The translations under genes and the position numbers were made by a program. Positions 15,389 to 24,491 of a stretch of 50,456 nt of DNA are shown here, piece after piece. The stretch is taken from positions 1-50,456 of the forward strand of contig CAJUOP010000010.1 in NCBI GenBank assembly GCA_910588465.1, in the 5' to 3' direction. The DNA is from an uncultured Christensenellaceae bacterium. Its GTDB lineage: Bacteria > Bacillota > Clostridia > Christensenellales > Borkfalkiaceae. Positions within the stretch are counted from its first letter, which is position 1, and every line of letters starts with the position of its first letter. Below the pieces are notes generated by a model. It was not told the DNA's origin, did not search any database, and was given only the letters and a program-made list of their open reading frames with translations.

Positions 15389-16429
15389 TTATTTTTCGTC
15401 CGATTCGCTCTTATCCCGTTCGAGCAGCCCGAAGTCGACCTCTTCGAGGTCCTCGCTCACGCAAGCGTCCTTGGGCAGTTGAATTCGTTCGGACGAAAAT
15501 CCGCGCCCGCGCACTTCGGAAATGACGCTGATCATCAAGAACGCGTCGGGATCGATGGCATGGATCTCGTTTTTCAATTTTACGATATCGCGATTCGTCA
15601 CCACCGTGAGCAGGACGAAGCATTTTTCCTGTAAATAGCCCGTCTTGCCGTAAAGCAACGTCGCCCCGCGGTTAAGCTTGTGCAAAATCATCTCGCGGAT
15701 CTCTCTGTTTTTCTTGCTGATGATCTTCACCTGTAAGCGCTTGGTCCCGATCAGCGCCACCATGTCGATGATCCACGAGGACAGCAGCGTGATAATTACG
15801 CCGATGAGCACCGCCGTTAAATCGGCGGCAAGCAGTTGAAGCGCAACAATCGCCAAATCGAGCACCCAGATCCCCAGCGCCACGGGGAAATTGAACAGCT
15901 TATGCATGATAAGCGGAGGGATATCCGTACCGCCCGTGCTCGCACCCACGCGTACCTCCATGCCGATCCCCAGCCCGAACAGCAGCGAACCGATGATCGC
16001 GGCGACCAACGGCTGATCGTGCGCCATGGCGAGCCCCCCGTTTGCCTCCAGATATAATTTATTCAACAACTGAAAGAGCGCGATAAAAGATGGATAAAGC
16101 ACCGTGCCCGCCAGCGTCGCCAAAGCAAACTTTTTTCCGAGGAAAAAGGCTCCGATAAGAAACAGCGCAAAGTTGGCGACGTAAACGGTAATGGTCACCG
16201 CCCATTCCACGATCGCCCCCGTCTTGCCCGACTGTTCCAGCAGATGCTTGATCAAAATGCCGAGTCCCGTCGTGCCGCCCATTACAAAGTCGTTAGGCTC
16301 GATAAAAAACGCCGTGGCAACGGCGATGATCGCATTCCCGGCGACCACGATAAACGCATATCGCAAAAACGCCAAAACCTGTTTTTTGGTGGGTTTTTGA
16401 AATTTTAATTCTTTTTTTCCGATATGCAT
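15389..16429 (-). CDS. YitT family membrane protein (DUF161 and DUF2179)
   Basis: A 346-residue membrane protein of the YitT family. Five or six hydrophobic segments fill residues about 20-230 (ATAFFIEPNDFVMGGTTGLG, GMEVRVGASTGGTDIPPL are typical family stretches). The C-terminal DUF2179 domain is cytoplasmic (HKLNRGATLLYGKTGYLQEK, then DPDAFLMISVISEVRGRGF). The family's function is unknown; transport of a small molecule or ion has been proposed. It has its own promoter and terminator. Confidence 0.9.
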   Translation of the reverse strand: MHIGKKELKFQKPTKKQVLAFLRYAFIVVAGNAIIAVATAFFIEPNDFVMGGTTGLGILIKHLLEQSGKTGAIVEWAVTITVYVANFALFLIGAFFLGKKFALATLAGTVLYPSFIALFQLLNKLYLEANGGLAMAHDQPLVAAIIGSLLFGLGIGMEVRVGASTGGTDIPPLIMHKLFNFPVALGIWVLDLAIVALQLLAADLTAVLIGVIITLLSSWIIDMVALIGTKRLQVKIISKKNREIREMILHKLNRGATLLYGKTGYLQEKCFVLLTVVTNRDIVKLKNEIHAIDPDAFLMISVISEVRGRGFSSERIQLPKDACVSEDLEEVDFGLLERDKSESDEK

Positions 16430-16452
16430 ACGCCTGACTCCCGTTGATTTCT

Positions 16453-16481
16453 ATTATATCATCCGTCCGCCGCTTTGGCAA
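16453..16481 (-). promoter_or_regulatory. Promoter of the YitT gene
   Basis: TTGCCA (16476-16481), 17-bp spacer, TATAAT (16453-16458) on the minus strand. Confidence 0.7.
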
Positions 16482-16496
16482 CGATTTTTTATGAAA

Positions 16497-16531
16497 AAAC
16501 AAAAAATAACGGCGCACCTTACGGTGCGCCG
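16497..16531 (-). terminator. Terminator of the Cys-rich protein gene
   Basis: GGCGCACC / GGTGCGCC stem with a 4-nt loop (16511-16530), followed on the minus strand by TTATTTTTTG. Confidence 0.85.
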
Positions 16532-16545
16532 CCAATCGCAGAACG

Positions 16546-16923
16546 TTAAATGGTCCAACGGCAGGTGTTGCAGGTGTGGCAGCCGCACCCGTTTAACGCA
16601 TACTGACGGGCATAGTAAACGTCGATTTCTCCGTAAGCGGTAGTCGCGCCGTCCGAACGGCACCCGCAGCCGCAATCGTTTCCTCTTGCACGGTTACAGC
16701 CGCAACGGTCACAGTTGCATCTGTTGCAGCCGCAATCGGTGGAAAAGAGATTATGGAGCGCGCGGGCAATCGATTCGCAGCAGGAGCAGCAAAGATTGCA
16801 CCCGTTGCAGCGGTTACACTGATTGCGGCAGTTGCAGCCTTCGCGGTTGTCTCCGCAGCCGCAGCGTTCGGTTCCGCGATCGCATCCGCAATCGCAGTGT
16901 TCGTGATGACATGAATGACTCAT
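16546..16923 (-). CDS. Very Cys-rich protein of unknown function
   Basis: A 125-residue protein starting MSHSCHHEHC at ATG 16921-16923, with GAGG upstream; the frame extends 28 codons further but without a ribosome binding site. By my count 28 residues are Cys (22%). They are arranged as CxC, CxxC and CC, with many Asn, Arg, Gly and Asp between, as in CNRCNGCNLCC and CNRCNCDRCGC. A short non-Cys patch (ESIARALHNLFS) divides two Cys-rich halves, and a final CHTCNTC ends the protein. No signal peptide or known domain is recognised. Metal storage (metallothionein-like) or a disulfide-linked spore or coat component are both plausible. It has its own terminator, and the rny terminator lies upstream. 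Confidence 0.7.
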   Translation of the reverse strand: MSHSCHHEHCDCGCDRGTERCGCGDNREGCNCRNQCNRCNGCNLCCSCCESIARALHNLFSTDCGCNRCNCDRCGCNRARGNDCGCGCRSDGATTAYGEIDVYYARQYALNGCGCHTCNTCRWTI

Positions 16924-17005
16924 ATTAGACCTCTGTCGTAAAAATTCGGTATACACCGTAATATATTTTATTCGGCAGAGGAAAACGGTGCCACTCTTAA
17001 CGCAC

Positions 17006-17033
17006 AAAAAAACCGCCCGCTGTCCGCGGACGG
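17006..17033 (-). terminator. Terminator of the RNase Y gene
   Basis: CCGTCCGC / GCGGGCGG stem on the minus strand (17013-17033), followed by T7. Confidence 0.88.
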
Positions 17034-17040
17034 TAATTTT

Positions 17041-18657
17041 TTATTTGGCGTATTCCACACTTCTGAATTCGCGGATCACGTTTACTTTGATCTGACCGGG
17101 ATATTCCAGCTCGCTCTCGATCTTCTTGGCGATATCCTTTGCTAAAAAGAGCGCCTTGGCGTCGTCCACCTGGTCGGGCTTTACGATCACGCGGACTTCT
17201 CTGCCCGCCTGAATGGCGTAGCTCTTGTCCACCCCCGCAAATCCCGATGCGATGGCTTCGAGCTTTTCGAGCCGCTTTACGTAGTTGGAGCCCGTCTCTC
17301 TTCTCGCGCCGGGGCGCGCGCCGGACACCGCGTCCGCCGCCTGAATCAGAACGGCTTCGATGGTTTTCGGCTCCGTGTCGCCGTGGTGCGCCATGATGGC
17401 GTTTACGATCATCGCGTTTTCTTTAAACTTTTTGGCAAGGTCCGCGCCCAGCTGAATGTGCGTGCCCTCCTGCTCGTGATCGACGGCTTTGCCGATATCG
17501 TGCAAAAGTCCCGCGCGCTTGGCAAAGTTCACGTCCAGCCCCAGCTCCTGCGCCATGAGCCCCGCAAGCTGAGCGACCTCGATGGAATGGCGGTAAACGT
17601 TCTGCCCGTAGCTGGTGCGGAATTTCAGCCGACCGATAAGTTTAATGAGTTCGGGATGAATCCCGAAAATCCCCACCTCGAACATGGCGTTTTCACCCGC
17701 CGCTTTGATCTGCTGTTCGAGCTCCTTGGTCACCTTCTCCACCGTCTCTTCGATGCGGGCGGGGTGAATTCTGCCGTCCTGAATCAAGCGTTCGAGGGTA
17801 AGGCGGGCGACCTCTCTTCTTACGGGATCGAATCCCGAAAGGATCACCACCTCGGGCGTGTCGTCGATAATCAGCTCGATGCCCGTGGCGTTCTCGATCG
17901 CGCGGATATTTCTGCCCTCACGCCCGATGATGCGCGCCTTCATGTCGTCGTTGGGAAGGGGCACCACCGACACCGTAGATTCGGACGCATGGTCTGCGGC
18001 GCAGCGCTGTATCGCCAGCGTGATAATGTTTTTCGCGTTCAGATCCGCTTCGTCCTTCGCCTGCTGTTCGAGGTTTCGCACGTTCACCGCGCAGTCGCGG
18101 CGCGTCTCGTCGAGAATCTCCTCGGTGAGCATCTTTTTCGCTTCCTCTTTGGTCAGCTGGGAGATCCGTTCGAGCTCCGCCACCATCAGCTCGTGCTGGT
18201 GCGAAACCTGCTCCTGCGTCTTTTGCACCTCCTCGGTGCGGCGGGCGAGGTTCTCGCGCTGGGCGTCGAGCTGTTCGGACTTTTTCATAAGCTCCGCTTC
18301 TTTGCGTTCGAGCAGATCCTCCTGCTTGTTCAGGCGAGCCTCCATGCGCTGCTGTTCGGCGCGCTTTTCCTTCATTTCCTGATCAAACTCGTTTCTGCGC
18401 TTTAAATCCTGTTCCTTGGCTTCGAATTCCGCTTCCTTTTTTAACTGTCTGCACTCTTTCTGCGCGTTTGCGAGCATCTCGTCCACGCGCTTCGACGTAT
18501 CGTCGAGCTTTTTCTCCGACTTCTTTTGGGAAACTTTTTTCAGAACAACGTAAGTAACCGCCGCCGCAATCCCTGCGCCGACAATGAGCGCAAGCGCGGG
18601 AAACACCGCTACCATCCACGTTTCTACCGCAAGGAACAGGCTGTTAAAATGAATCAT
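17041..18657 (-). CDS. rny: Ribonuclease Y
   Basis: RNase Y, the membrane-anchored endonuclease that initiates mRNA decay in Gram-positive bacteria. 538 residues. One N-terminal transmembrane helix (about 14-40) is followed by a long Glu/Lys/Gln-rich coiled coil to about residue 215. A KH domain (IIGREGRNIRAIENATGIEL) comes next, then an HD phosphohydrolase domain with RHSIEVAQLAG and LLHDIGKAVDHE. The family's usual length is about 520. Monocistronic, with a consensus promoter 87 nt upstream. Confidence 0.97.
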   Translation of the reverse strand: MIHFNSLFLAVETWMVAVFPALALIVGAGIAAAVTYVVLKKVSQKKSEKKLDDTSKRVDEMLANAQKECRQLKKEAEFEAKEQDLKRRNEFDQEMKEKRAEQQRMEARLNKQEDLLERKEAELMKKSEQLDAQRENLARRTEEVQKTQEQVSHQHELMVAELERISQLTKEEAKKMLTEEILDETRRDCAVNVRNLEQQAKDEADLNAKNIITLAIQRCAADHASESTVSVVPLPNDDMKARIIGREGRNIRAIENATGIELIIDDTPEVVILSGFDPVRREVARLTLERLIQDGRIHPARIEETVEKVTKELEQQIKAAGENAMFEVGIFGIHPELIKLIGRLKFRTSYGQNVYRHSIEVAQLAGLMAQELGLDVNFAKRAGLLHDIGKAVDHEQEGTHIQLGADLAKKFKENAMIVNAIMAHHGDTEPKTIEAVLIQAADAVSGARPGARRETGSNYVKRLEKLEAIASGFAGVDKSYAIQAGREVRVIVKPDQVDDAKALFLAKDIAKKIESELEYPGQIKVNVIREFRSVEYAK

Positions 18658-18743
18658 AGTTACAGCCTCCTTGAATAATAATTCCGATTTTTGCCGAACC
18701 GATTTTCGCGCGTAGCGAATAAAAATTCAGCATTGTCTTTTAA

Positions 18744-18772
18744 ATTATACAATAAAATAGAAAGCTTGTCAA
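18744..18772 (-). promoter_or_regulatory. Promoter of rny
   Basis: TTGACA (18767-18772), 17-bp spacer, TATAAT (18744-18749) on the minus strand. Confidence 0.85.
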
Positions 18773-18879
18773 GAGGATATCGAAATTTACGCGGGCTTAT
18801 CCCGAAAAATTTCGAAAAAATATACACTATCTTGCGGTTGCCGCACGGCAAGCACACATTTTACGCGCTCCGCCCTTTC

Positions 18880-19197
18880 CCCCGTGGGATTCTTTCGCTT
18901 CGCTACTTCGCCTACGGCTCGTGCCGCCGTTATCCGCCGTTCGGTTTCATTCTTATTCTCTGAACAACGGGGCAGAATGACAGAAAAAGATTCTTTCGGT
19001 CGCTTCGCTCCCTCTGAATGACAAAAAAATGTCCCTACTGTCATTCAGAGATATGGCGTAGCCCCTCCTCATTGTCATTCTGAGGCACGGCAATCGTCAT
19101 TCTGAGGCACGATAACCGTTCTCTCCGCCATCCTGAGGTGCGGTAGCCGTTGTTACTGTCATTCTGAGGTGCGGCGAAGCCGCGCCGTGAGAATCCC
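18880..19197. repeat. Second block of dispersed hairpin repeats
   Basis: Same family as 1620-2232. Copies 'gggattctttcgcttcgct' (about 18887) and 'gattctttcggtcgcttcgc' (about 18989) are followed by inverted copies beginning GTCATTCTGAGG (about 19074, 19097, 19158) and a degenerate one (about 19127). The last carries an internal palindrome (GGTGCGGCGAAGCCGCGCC). No gene lies between the rny promoter and the BspA-like gene apart from these repeats. Confidence 0.8.
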
Positions 19198-19204
19198 ATA
19201 CAAA

Positions 19205-19231
19205 ACAATCTCCCGCGCGAATCCGCGCGGG
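19205..19231 (-). terminator. Terminator of the BspA-like gene
   Basis: CCCGCGCG / CGCGCGGG stem with a GATT loop, followed on the minus strand by AGATTGTTTTG. The T-tract is modest. Confidence 0.7.
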
Positions 19232-19244
19232 GGAAATATAAATT

Positions 19245-21449
19245 CTATCCTTTATAAATAATTTTCGCGTTACAGCCCTTCCGCCAGTTGGCACCCCAAA
19301 CGGAGTCCGCCGCAGCCTGCGAGGCAAAGCCCATAACGATAATCGTCTGATTCTCCGTCCAGTTCATGAACGCGCCCACGCCGACGCTCTCCACGCTGGC
19401 GGGTATCACGATCTGATGGATCGAAGTACATCCGCTGAACGCGCCCGTCCCTATCGTTTTCGTGCCGTCGGGCAAAATTTGATCCTCCGAATTTCCCCGA
19501 TAAATAATGTTCGCGCGGCAACCGAGCCTCCATTCCGTACCCCAGGCGGTATCCGCCACGGCTTGCGATGCAAATCCTTTTACGGTGATCGTCTGATTAT
19601 CTGCCCATTCAATGAACGCACCAAACCCGATTATTTTCACGCTTTTCGGAATTTCAAAATTCGTGATGCCGATACAATTTTCAAACGCATAACGACCGAT
19701 ATCCGTTAAACGATTCCCGAGAACGGTAACTTGTTTTAAATTTTTACAAAACGCAAATCCGCTATCCGCAATCGCCGTTACGGGCAATCCGTTATAAGCG
19801 GCGGGGATCGTCGCCTCATCGGCAAAAAGATCGATGATTTTAACGGAATAAGCCGTTTTAACCTCATTTAAAAAGTAATAGAACGTATCGTCCTTTTGTC
19901 CGCGCGCATAGACGATATCGCATCCGCTGCCACCGGGCAGACACCAGTCTTCTCCCCAAACGGCTGCGGCTTCTTCTTTCGAAGCAAAACCTTTTACTAC
20001 GATTCTGGTGAATTTCGCAACACCGCCAAAAGCATTTTTTTCGATTCTTTCGATTCCTTGCGGAATCGTTATCGTACGCACCGAACCATTCGCGGACGGT
20101 CCCAGCCAATAAAATGCGTGCTCGGCAATTTCTTTCGCGTATTCGGGAATGGTTGCGCCGTACGTTGTCGTCGTTACCCTGCCCGTTTCGCGCTCGATCA
20201 AGCATCCTCCGTCCGCCAAATATACGGGATTGTCTTGCGCTACGGTAAGTTCTGTTTTTAAGGCAGACAGCCCTAAAAACGCTCCTCGGGCAACGTCGAT
20301 TACAGAAGCGGGAAGGCACAATTTTTCCAAAGCGAAGCAATTTGTAACAAAAACACGCCCGATTGTTGTAACGCCCTCGGGAATTTCCAACGACCGTAGT
20401 TTCTTACAGCTTGTAAATGCGTTATTGCCTATCGTCTTTAAGTTGTTGCCCGAAAATTCGATTTTTTCCAGATTAATGCAGGAGGAAAAAGCCGAATGAT
20501 ATAACGCAGTCACGGGCAATCCGTTATGTATTGCGGGAATCCGTACGGAGACGATATTCGACTTTTCCGAGCGTTTCGCCCCCACCGAATATTCCGTACC
20601 CTCCTCGTTCAATACAAATTCCAGACAAGCGGTTTCGGCAAACGCCAGCGGGCGCATTTCCGTATGCGCGGAATTGTTGGCGCACACCCGCATTTCCTCG
20701 CCGTCCTCTTCGAGCGCAGGCTCCTTCGTCGCTACCCATTCGCTCCACTCGTGCCCAAGTGCGGGAACGGACTCCGTTACCGTATGGCTTGCATCGTTAC
20801 GGCAAATGCGCTTCGCCTCGCCCTCCTCCGTACAGGTGGGAGCTTGGGTCGTAACAAGGTCGTTCCAATCATGCCCGAGCGCCGCGATCGCACGAATTTC
20901 CGTATGATCGTTACACGTGCGGCATACGCGCTTTTCGATTCCGCCCGTCGAGCACGCAGGCGCTTTCGTCACCACCCATTCGCCGAAATCGTGACCCGAA
21001 ACCTGTAATGCGCGCGTATCGGTATGCGTTCCGTCGCGCAGGCAAGTCCGCATCGCATAGCCGTCCGTATTACACGTCGGCTCCGCCGCGGTGTACCACT
21101 CGCCCCAATCGTGCCCGAGCGCGGGAATCGGCGCGAAATCCTCGTTTTCGCAGGTGTTGCAGGCACGCTTCTTTACCCCCGCGACCAAACACGAGGGCGC
21201 GGCAGCCTGTTCCCATTCCGCCCAATCGTGCCCGTGCGCGGGAAGCGCGCGCGTTTCGATTACGGAAGGGTCGGAAAGAGAGACGCGGGTTTGCAGCCCC
21301 GTTTCCTCGCAAGTGGCTTCCAGCGTCGTCGTCCATTCGCTGAACAGCGTTTCTTCCCGCTTGAAATCGCACCCCGCAAACGCGGCAGCCGCCAGACCGA
21401 GCGCCATGCACGAGCAGACGAGTACTATTTTCGAATTCCGTTTTTTCAT
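19245..21449 (-). CDS. BspA-like leucine-rich-repeat surface lipoprotein
   Basis: A 734-residue exported lipoprotein. The signal peptide ends in lipobox FAGC, so Cys 27 is the lipidated residue. Residues about 35-275 hold six tandem repeats of 40-45 residues with the pattern GHDWGEW...PTC...G...R.C..C..HTE.R. LRR_5 (BspA-type) repeats follow (IEFSGNNLKTIGNNAFTSC, LEIPEGVTTIG, TDIGRYAFENC). These alternate with three copies of a WG..W...C.A.I(I/V)Y module, the last one ending the protein. BspA-like proteins are surface adhesins or pattern-binding proteins. Expression may vary through the G8 run in its promoter. Monocistronic. Confidence 0.9.
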   Translation of the reverse strand: MKKRNSKIVLVCSCMALGLAAAAFAGCDFKREETLFSEWTTTLEATCEETGLQTRVSLSDPSVIETRALPAHGHDWAEWEQAAAPSCLVAGVKKRACNTCENEDFAPIPALGHDWGEWYTAAEPTCNTDGYAMRTCLRDGTHTDTRALQVSGHDFGEWVVTKAPACSTGGIEKRVCRTCNDHTEIRAIAALGHDWNDLVTTQAPTCTEEGEAKRICRNDASHTVTESVPALGHEWSEWVATKEPALEEDGEEMRVCANNSAHTEMRPLAFAETACLEFVLNEEGTEYSVGAKRSEKSNIVSVRIPAIHNGLPVTALYHSAFSSCINLEKIEFSGNNLKTIGNNAFTSCKKLRSLEIPEGVTTIGRVFVTNCFALEKLCLPASVIDVARGAFLGLSALKTELTVAQDNPVYLADGGCLIERETGRVTTTTYGATIPEYAKEIAEHAFYWLGPSANGSVRTITIPQGIERIEKNAFGGVAKFTRIVVKGFASKEEAAAVWGEDWCLPGGSGCDIVYARGQKDDTFYYFLNEVKTAYSVKIIDLFADEATIPAAYNGLPVTAIADSGFAFCKNLKQVTVLGNRLTDIGRYAFENCIGITNFEIPKSVKIIGFGAFIEWADNQTITVKGFASQAVADTAWGTEWRLGCRANIIYRGNSEDQILPDGTKTIGTGAFSGCTSIHQIVIPASVESVGVGAFMNWTENQTIIVMGFASQAAADSVWGANWRKGCNAKIIYKG

Positions 21450-21484
21450 AGCCGCCTCCCTCTTTCGTATTACTTTCTAAATCT

Positions 21485-21512
21485 ATTATACCACCCCCCC
21501 CGAGATTGTCAA
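21485..21512 (-). promoter_or_regulatory. Promoter with poly-G spacer for the BspA-like gene
   Basis: TTGACA (21507-21512) and TATAAT (21485-21490) are both perfect. The spacer is 16 bp and contains eight consecutive G (21494-21501). Gain of one G would give the optimal 17 bp and loss would give a poor 15 bp. Poly-G or poly-C spacers of this kind set promoter strength in Neisseria porA and opc. Confidence 0.8.
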
Positions 21513-21567
21513 TAACTTTATTCATATTTTAAAAATTTTTTTCGGTTTTTAAAAGGCGAAAAATTGA

Positions 21568-21599
21568 TAAAAAACGAGACGTGCAACCGCACGGCTCGT
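21568..21599 (-). terminator. Terminator at the end of the amino-sugar locus
   Basis: Minus-strand stem ACGAGCCGTGC / GCACGTCTCGT (one mismatch) with a GGTT loop, followed by T6. Confidence 0.8.
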
Positions 21600-21620
21600 T
21601 TCGGTAACGATTTGCAAATA

Positions 21621-23516
21621 TTAAAAATTTACTTTCTTCAACTCCAAAGACGCCAACGACACTTCGGTGATTTTTCCTTTGTATTCGATTTTCGCCGTAT
21701 TCGTAAGATTGAAGTCCGTGTTTAATAAATACAACACTTCTTTTCCGTCCTCCTCGTAAAAGAGCGCAAAGCGCACCTTGTCGCAGCAGAGCACCCGAAG
21801 GTCGCAATCCCTGTGCGTTTGCGTCAAGTTCTCTTTTACGACGGCACGGTATAGCGGATATGCCGCAGGGGCGCCGGGATAATCGACGTGCGTCAAGAGG
21901 GAAACGACGCCCTTTCCGTACTTGTGCTCGACAAGCACGGGGCGGACCTTCTCCCAACTTTCGGGCGCGGGGGCGAATTTATCCTCGAAAAACGCAACGA
22001 TCTCGCCGTCCGTCATACGCACGTCCGCAAAGTTTACGTATCCGCCGCAATAATTGCAATCGCAGATAAAGTCATACGTTCCGGGGTATTGCACGCCCGC
22101 AGCCACTCCGTCGCGGCGGAATTTCACGCCGTCGTTTGTAGACGAAATTCCCGTAAGCTCGCAGCCGAGAAAATCGGACAGCCTGCCACCGTCGATGAAC
22201 GCTATCTCTCCGCCGCGACGTGCGGAAGTATTTAAATGAGCCGCGGATAAAATCAAGCGACCGCCGACCGCCACGTATTCTTTTAGCTTTTCGTAAATTT
22301 CCTTCGTCATCGTATTCCAACCGACGAAGATCAGCAAGTCGTAATTTTTCATAACGGAAAGGTCGCTTTCCACGGGCAAAACGTCGTACTGTCCGTAAGC
22401 GGGCGCATGGGAAAAATCCTTCCCCTCCGTTCCGAAGTTGGCAAAATCGTGCCAATCTCTGCTGCGGTATACCTCGTCGAGTATCTGCCAGCTGGTCTCG
22501 GGCGCACCCTTGCCCCATTCCTTTCTGTCGAACTGCGACCAAACGGAGCTGCCCATAAAGCCCGTATACCCGTCCAGATTGCCGTGCAGAAACGCGACCT
22601 TGGTTACCGGTCCGCAGGAGGGACGCGTTTCCTCATGATAAAGGCGGTAGAAGTTTTGCATCTCCTGCCGATAGGCGGCGCACTCCGCCGATTCGTACGG
22701 CAGATCGTACCCGAACGATTTGAGCTTTGTAAATCCGCTTTCCAGATAGACCATGGTCGCGCCGCTTAAAAACAAATAATTGTAGGCGAGCCGAAGCCTT
22801 TTTTCCTTTAATTTATCTTCATGACGGTAACCGCCGTACCATTCGTTGGCAATATACCCGCACCATTCGTCCTTTCCGTAGCCGACGGCGGCTCCCCGCG
22901 TAAAGGCGACAAGCTCCTCTGGATTCGCAGGAAAGAATTCCAGCATGGGCACCTCGATCCCCGCCTCGAGGTCGTACTTGATAAGCGCGGTCGCTTCTAC
23001 GAGCGACGGCTTCTCGATCCCGATTTTCTTATTGTATTCCGCCATTTCCCTCACGTAGTTCACGTAAGCCTCTTTCGCCTCCGCCATATCGGCAAAGTTT
23101 TGCGGCGGCATTTCCTCCGCCATGCAGGTGGGCTGCTCTTTAAAATATCCCTTCGCCTTTGCGCCCCTGTCGCTGCCCGCTTCGCCCATGATCTCGCCGA
23201 GAAAATATTCCCCCGCGATTTTTTTGATATTGTTCACGATCCGCTCGTTCAAATGGCTCCGCTTGCCCTCGGGCGCGAACTGGTAGGCATATAAAAAGTG
23301 GAAATACAGCTTCATCTCTTTCGCCGTCCGCGCGATTTCGTAAAAAAGCTCCTCGGGGTAGTCTACGGGACGCAAGCGGACGTCGAACAATTCTACGTAG
23401 CCTTCGCACATCTTCGAAAGGATGGGATAAACTTCCTTCATCGCCTCGCAGTGCTCCCCCGAAGCAAGTCCGCCGATCAGTTTAGAACAGTCGATTTTGT
23501 TCACTCTCTTTCTCAT
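21621..23516 (-). CDS. Putative glycoside hydrolase with GATase-like domain; family unassigned
   Basis: A 631-residue protein without a signal peptide, so cytoplasmic. The first 400 residues look like an enzymatic TIM-barrel: FDVRLRPVDYPEELFYEIAR, alternating helices and strands, EWCGYIANEWYGGYRHEDKL and SGATMVYLESGFTKL. Residues about 405-520 resemble the class-I glutamine-amidotransferase-like (beta-galactosidase trimerisation) domain: YDLLIFVGWNTMTKEIYEKL, KEYVAVGGRLILSAAHLNTS. A small beta-sandwich ends it. I do not recognise a named family and cannot point to catalytic acids with certainty. It is the last gene of the locus, 24 nt after the kinase gene, with AGGAG before its ATG. Processing of an imported oligosaccharide is the natural guess. 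Confidence 0.55.
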   Translation of the reverse strand: MRKRVNKIDCSKLIGGLASGEHCEAMKEVYPILSKMCEGYVELFDVRLRPVDYPEELFYEIARTAKEMKLYFHFLYAYQFAPEGKRSHLNERIVNNIKKIAGEYFLGEIMGEAGSDRGAKAKGYFKEQPTCMAEEMPPQNFADMAEAKEAYVNYVREMAEYNKKIGIEKPSLVEATALIKYDLEAGIEVPMLEFFPANPEELVAFTRGAAVGYGKDEWCGYIANEWYGGYRHEDKLKEKRLRLAYNYLFLSGATMVYLESGFTKLKSFGYDLPYESAECAAYRQEMQNFYRLYHEETRPSCGPVTKVAFLHGNLDGYTGFMGSSVWSQFDRKEWGKGAPETSWQILDEVYRSRDWHDFANFGTEGKDFSHAPAYGQYDVLPVESDLSVMKNYDLLIFVGWNTMTKEIYEKLKEYVAVGGRLILSAAHLNTSARRGGEIAFIDGGRLSDFLGCELTGISSTNDGVKFRRDGVAAGVQYPGTYDFICDCNYCGGYVNFADVRMTDGEIVAFFEDKFAPAPESWEKVRPVLVEHKYGKGVVSLLTHVDYPGAPAAYPLYRAVVKENLTQTHRDCDLRVLCCDKVRFALFYEEDGKEVLYLLNTDFNLTNTAKIEYKGKITEVSLASLELKKVNF

Positions 23517-23540
23517 ACAATCATTTCTCCTCGATCTCGG

Positions 23541-24479
23541 TTATTTTTCGCCGTTTCGGCAAACGGCGCTTTGCGCCAGCATACAGCATGCGGTCGCGGC
23601 GTCGTACTCCGCCTTTATCAGCCGCGCGCCCTGAACGTTCGCCGTAAGCGCCCGTTCGAAAGCCGCTCTTAAATAGCGGGAGTGCGTGCCCTCGCCGCCC
23701 GTCAACAGACAGCGTTTCCTTTGCTCTTCGGTCAGATTCGCCCTTTCCGCCCCCGCGCGATACATTGTGTAAAGCGCATGCGCGGCATCGGCGAGGATTT
23801 TCATTGCCGCGGAGTCCCCGCACGCGCACGCCTCGTCGCACAGCGGCGAGAGAGCGGCGATCTCCGCCTTCCCCGTTTCTTTCGCATACACGAAATTCAA
23901 AATGCCCGTCGGTACGCCGCACCGTAACTTTTCCGTAAGCAGAGAGGTCAGGAGCGTTCTTTCTCCTCTGCCGTCGTACTCCGAAAGAACGGCTTTTATC
24001 ATATGAAGCGCCACTCCATAGCCGCTTCCTTCATCGCCAAGAATATGCCCGTACCCGCCGACGCAGTGGATATTTCCGTCCTTCCCCCGAGACAGACAGA
24101 CCGAGCCCGTACCCGAAATCACCGCAACGCCCGCGCCGTCCTGAAAGCCGCCGTACAAGACGGGCACCGCGTCGCTGACGATTGTAACGGGACAATCGGG
24201 CAAAATTCCGGAAAGAATTTCATGGAGTCTGCGTTTGACGAATTCCTGCCGAACGCCCGCCGAACCGATGCATAAGCCCGCGCAGTCACTCTTACCGATG
24301 CCCGCACGGTTCAATGCGTCGGAAATCAAGCCGTTCAAATTTTCCGCGACGCGCCTTTCGGAAAGCGAGACGATATTGCTTCCGCCGCCGAAGCTCTCGG
24401 CGATAATCTCTCCCGTTTCGGAAAGCATCTTTAAGTGCGTCTTTGTTCCGCCGCCGTCCAAACCCAAAAAATAGCGCAT
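23541..24479 (-). CDS. BadF/BadG/BcrA/BcrD ATPase-family N-acetyl sugar kinase (GlcNAc/MurNAc kinase-like)
   Basis: A 312-residue ASKHA-fold kinase. Phosphate-1 loop DGGGTKT (residues 8-14), ISGTGSVCLSRG (phosphate-2), GGYGHILGDEGSGYG, and LTGGEGTHSRYLRAAFERAL (adenosine region). The BadF group includes NagK-like GlcNAc kinases and the clostridial MurK that phosphorylates MurNAc and GlcNAc. Placed 12 nt after murQ and with nagA upstream, it most likely makes MurNAc-6-P and/or GlcNAc-6-P from sugar delivered unphosphorylated by the ABC transporter. No PTS gene is present, which fits. Confidence 0.85.
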   Translation of the reverse strand: MRYFLGLDGGGTKTHLKMLSETGEIIAESFGGGSNIVSLSERRVAENLNGLISDALNRAGIGKSDCAGLCIGSAGVRQEFVKRRLHEILSGILPDCPVTIVSDAVPVLYGGFQDGAGVAVISGTGSVCLSRGKDGNIHCVGGYGHILGDEGSGYGVALHMIKAVLSEYDGRGERTLLTSLLTEKLRCGVPTGILNFVYAKETGKAEIAALSPLCDEACACGDSAAMKILADAAHALYTMYRAGAERANLTEEQRKRCLLTGGEGTHSRYLRAAFERALTANVQGARLIKAEYDAATACCMLAQSAVCRNGEK

Positions 24480-24491
24480 ATGATTCTCGCT

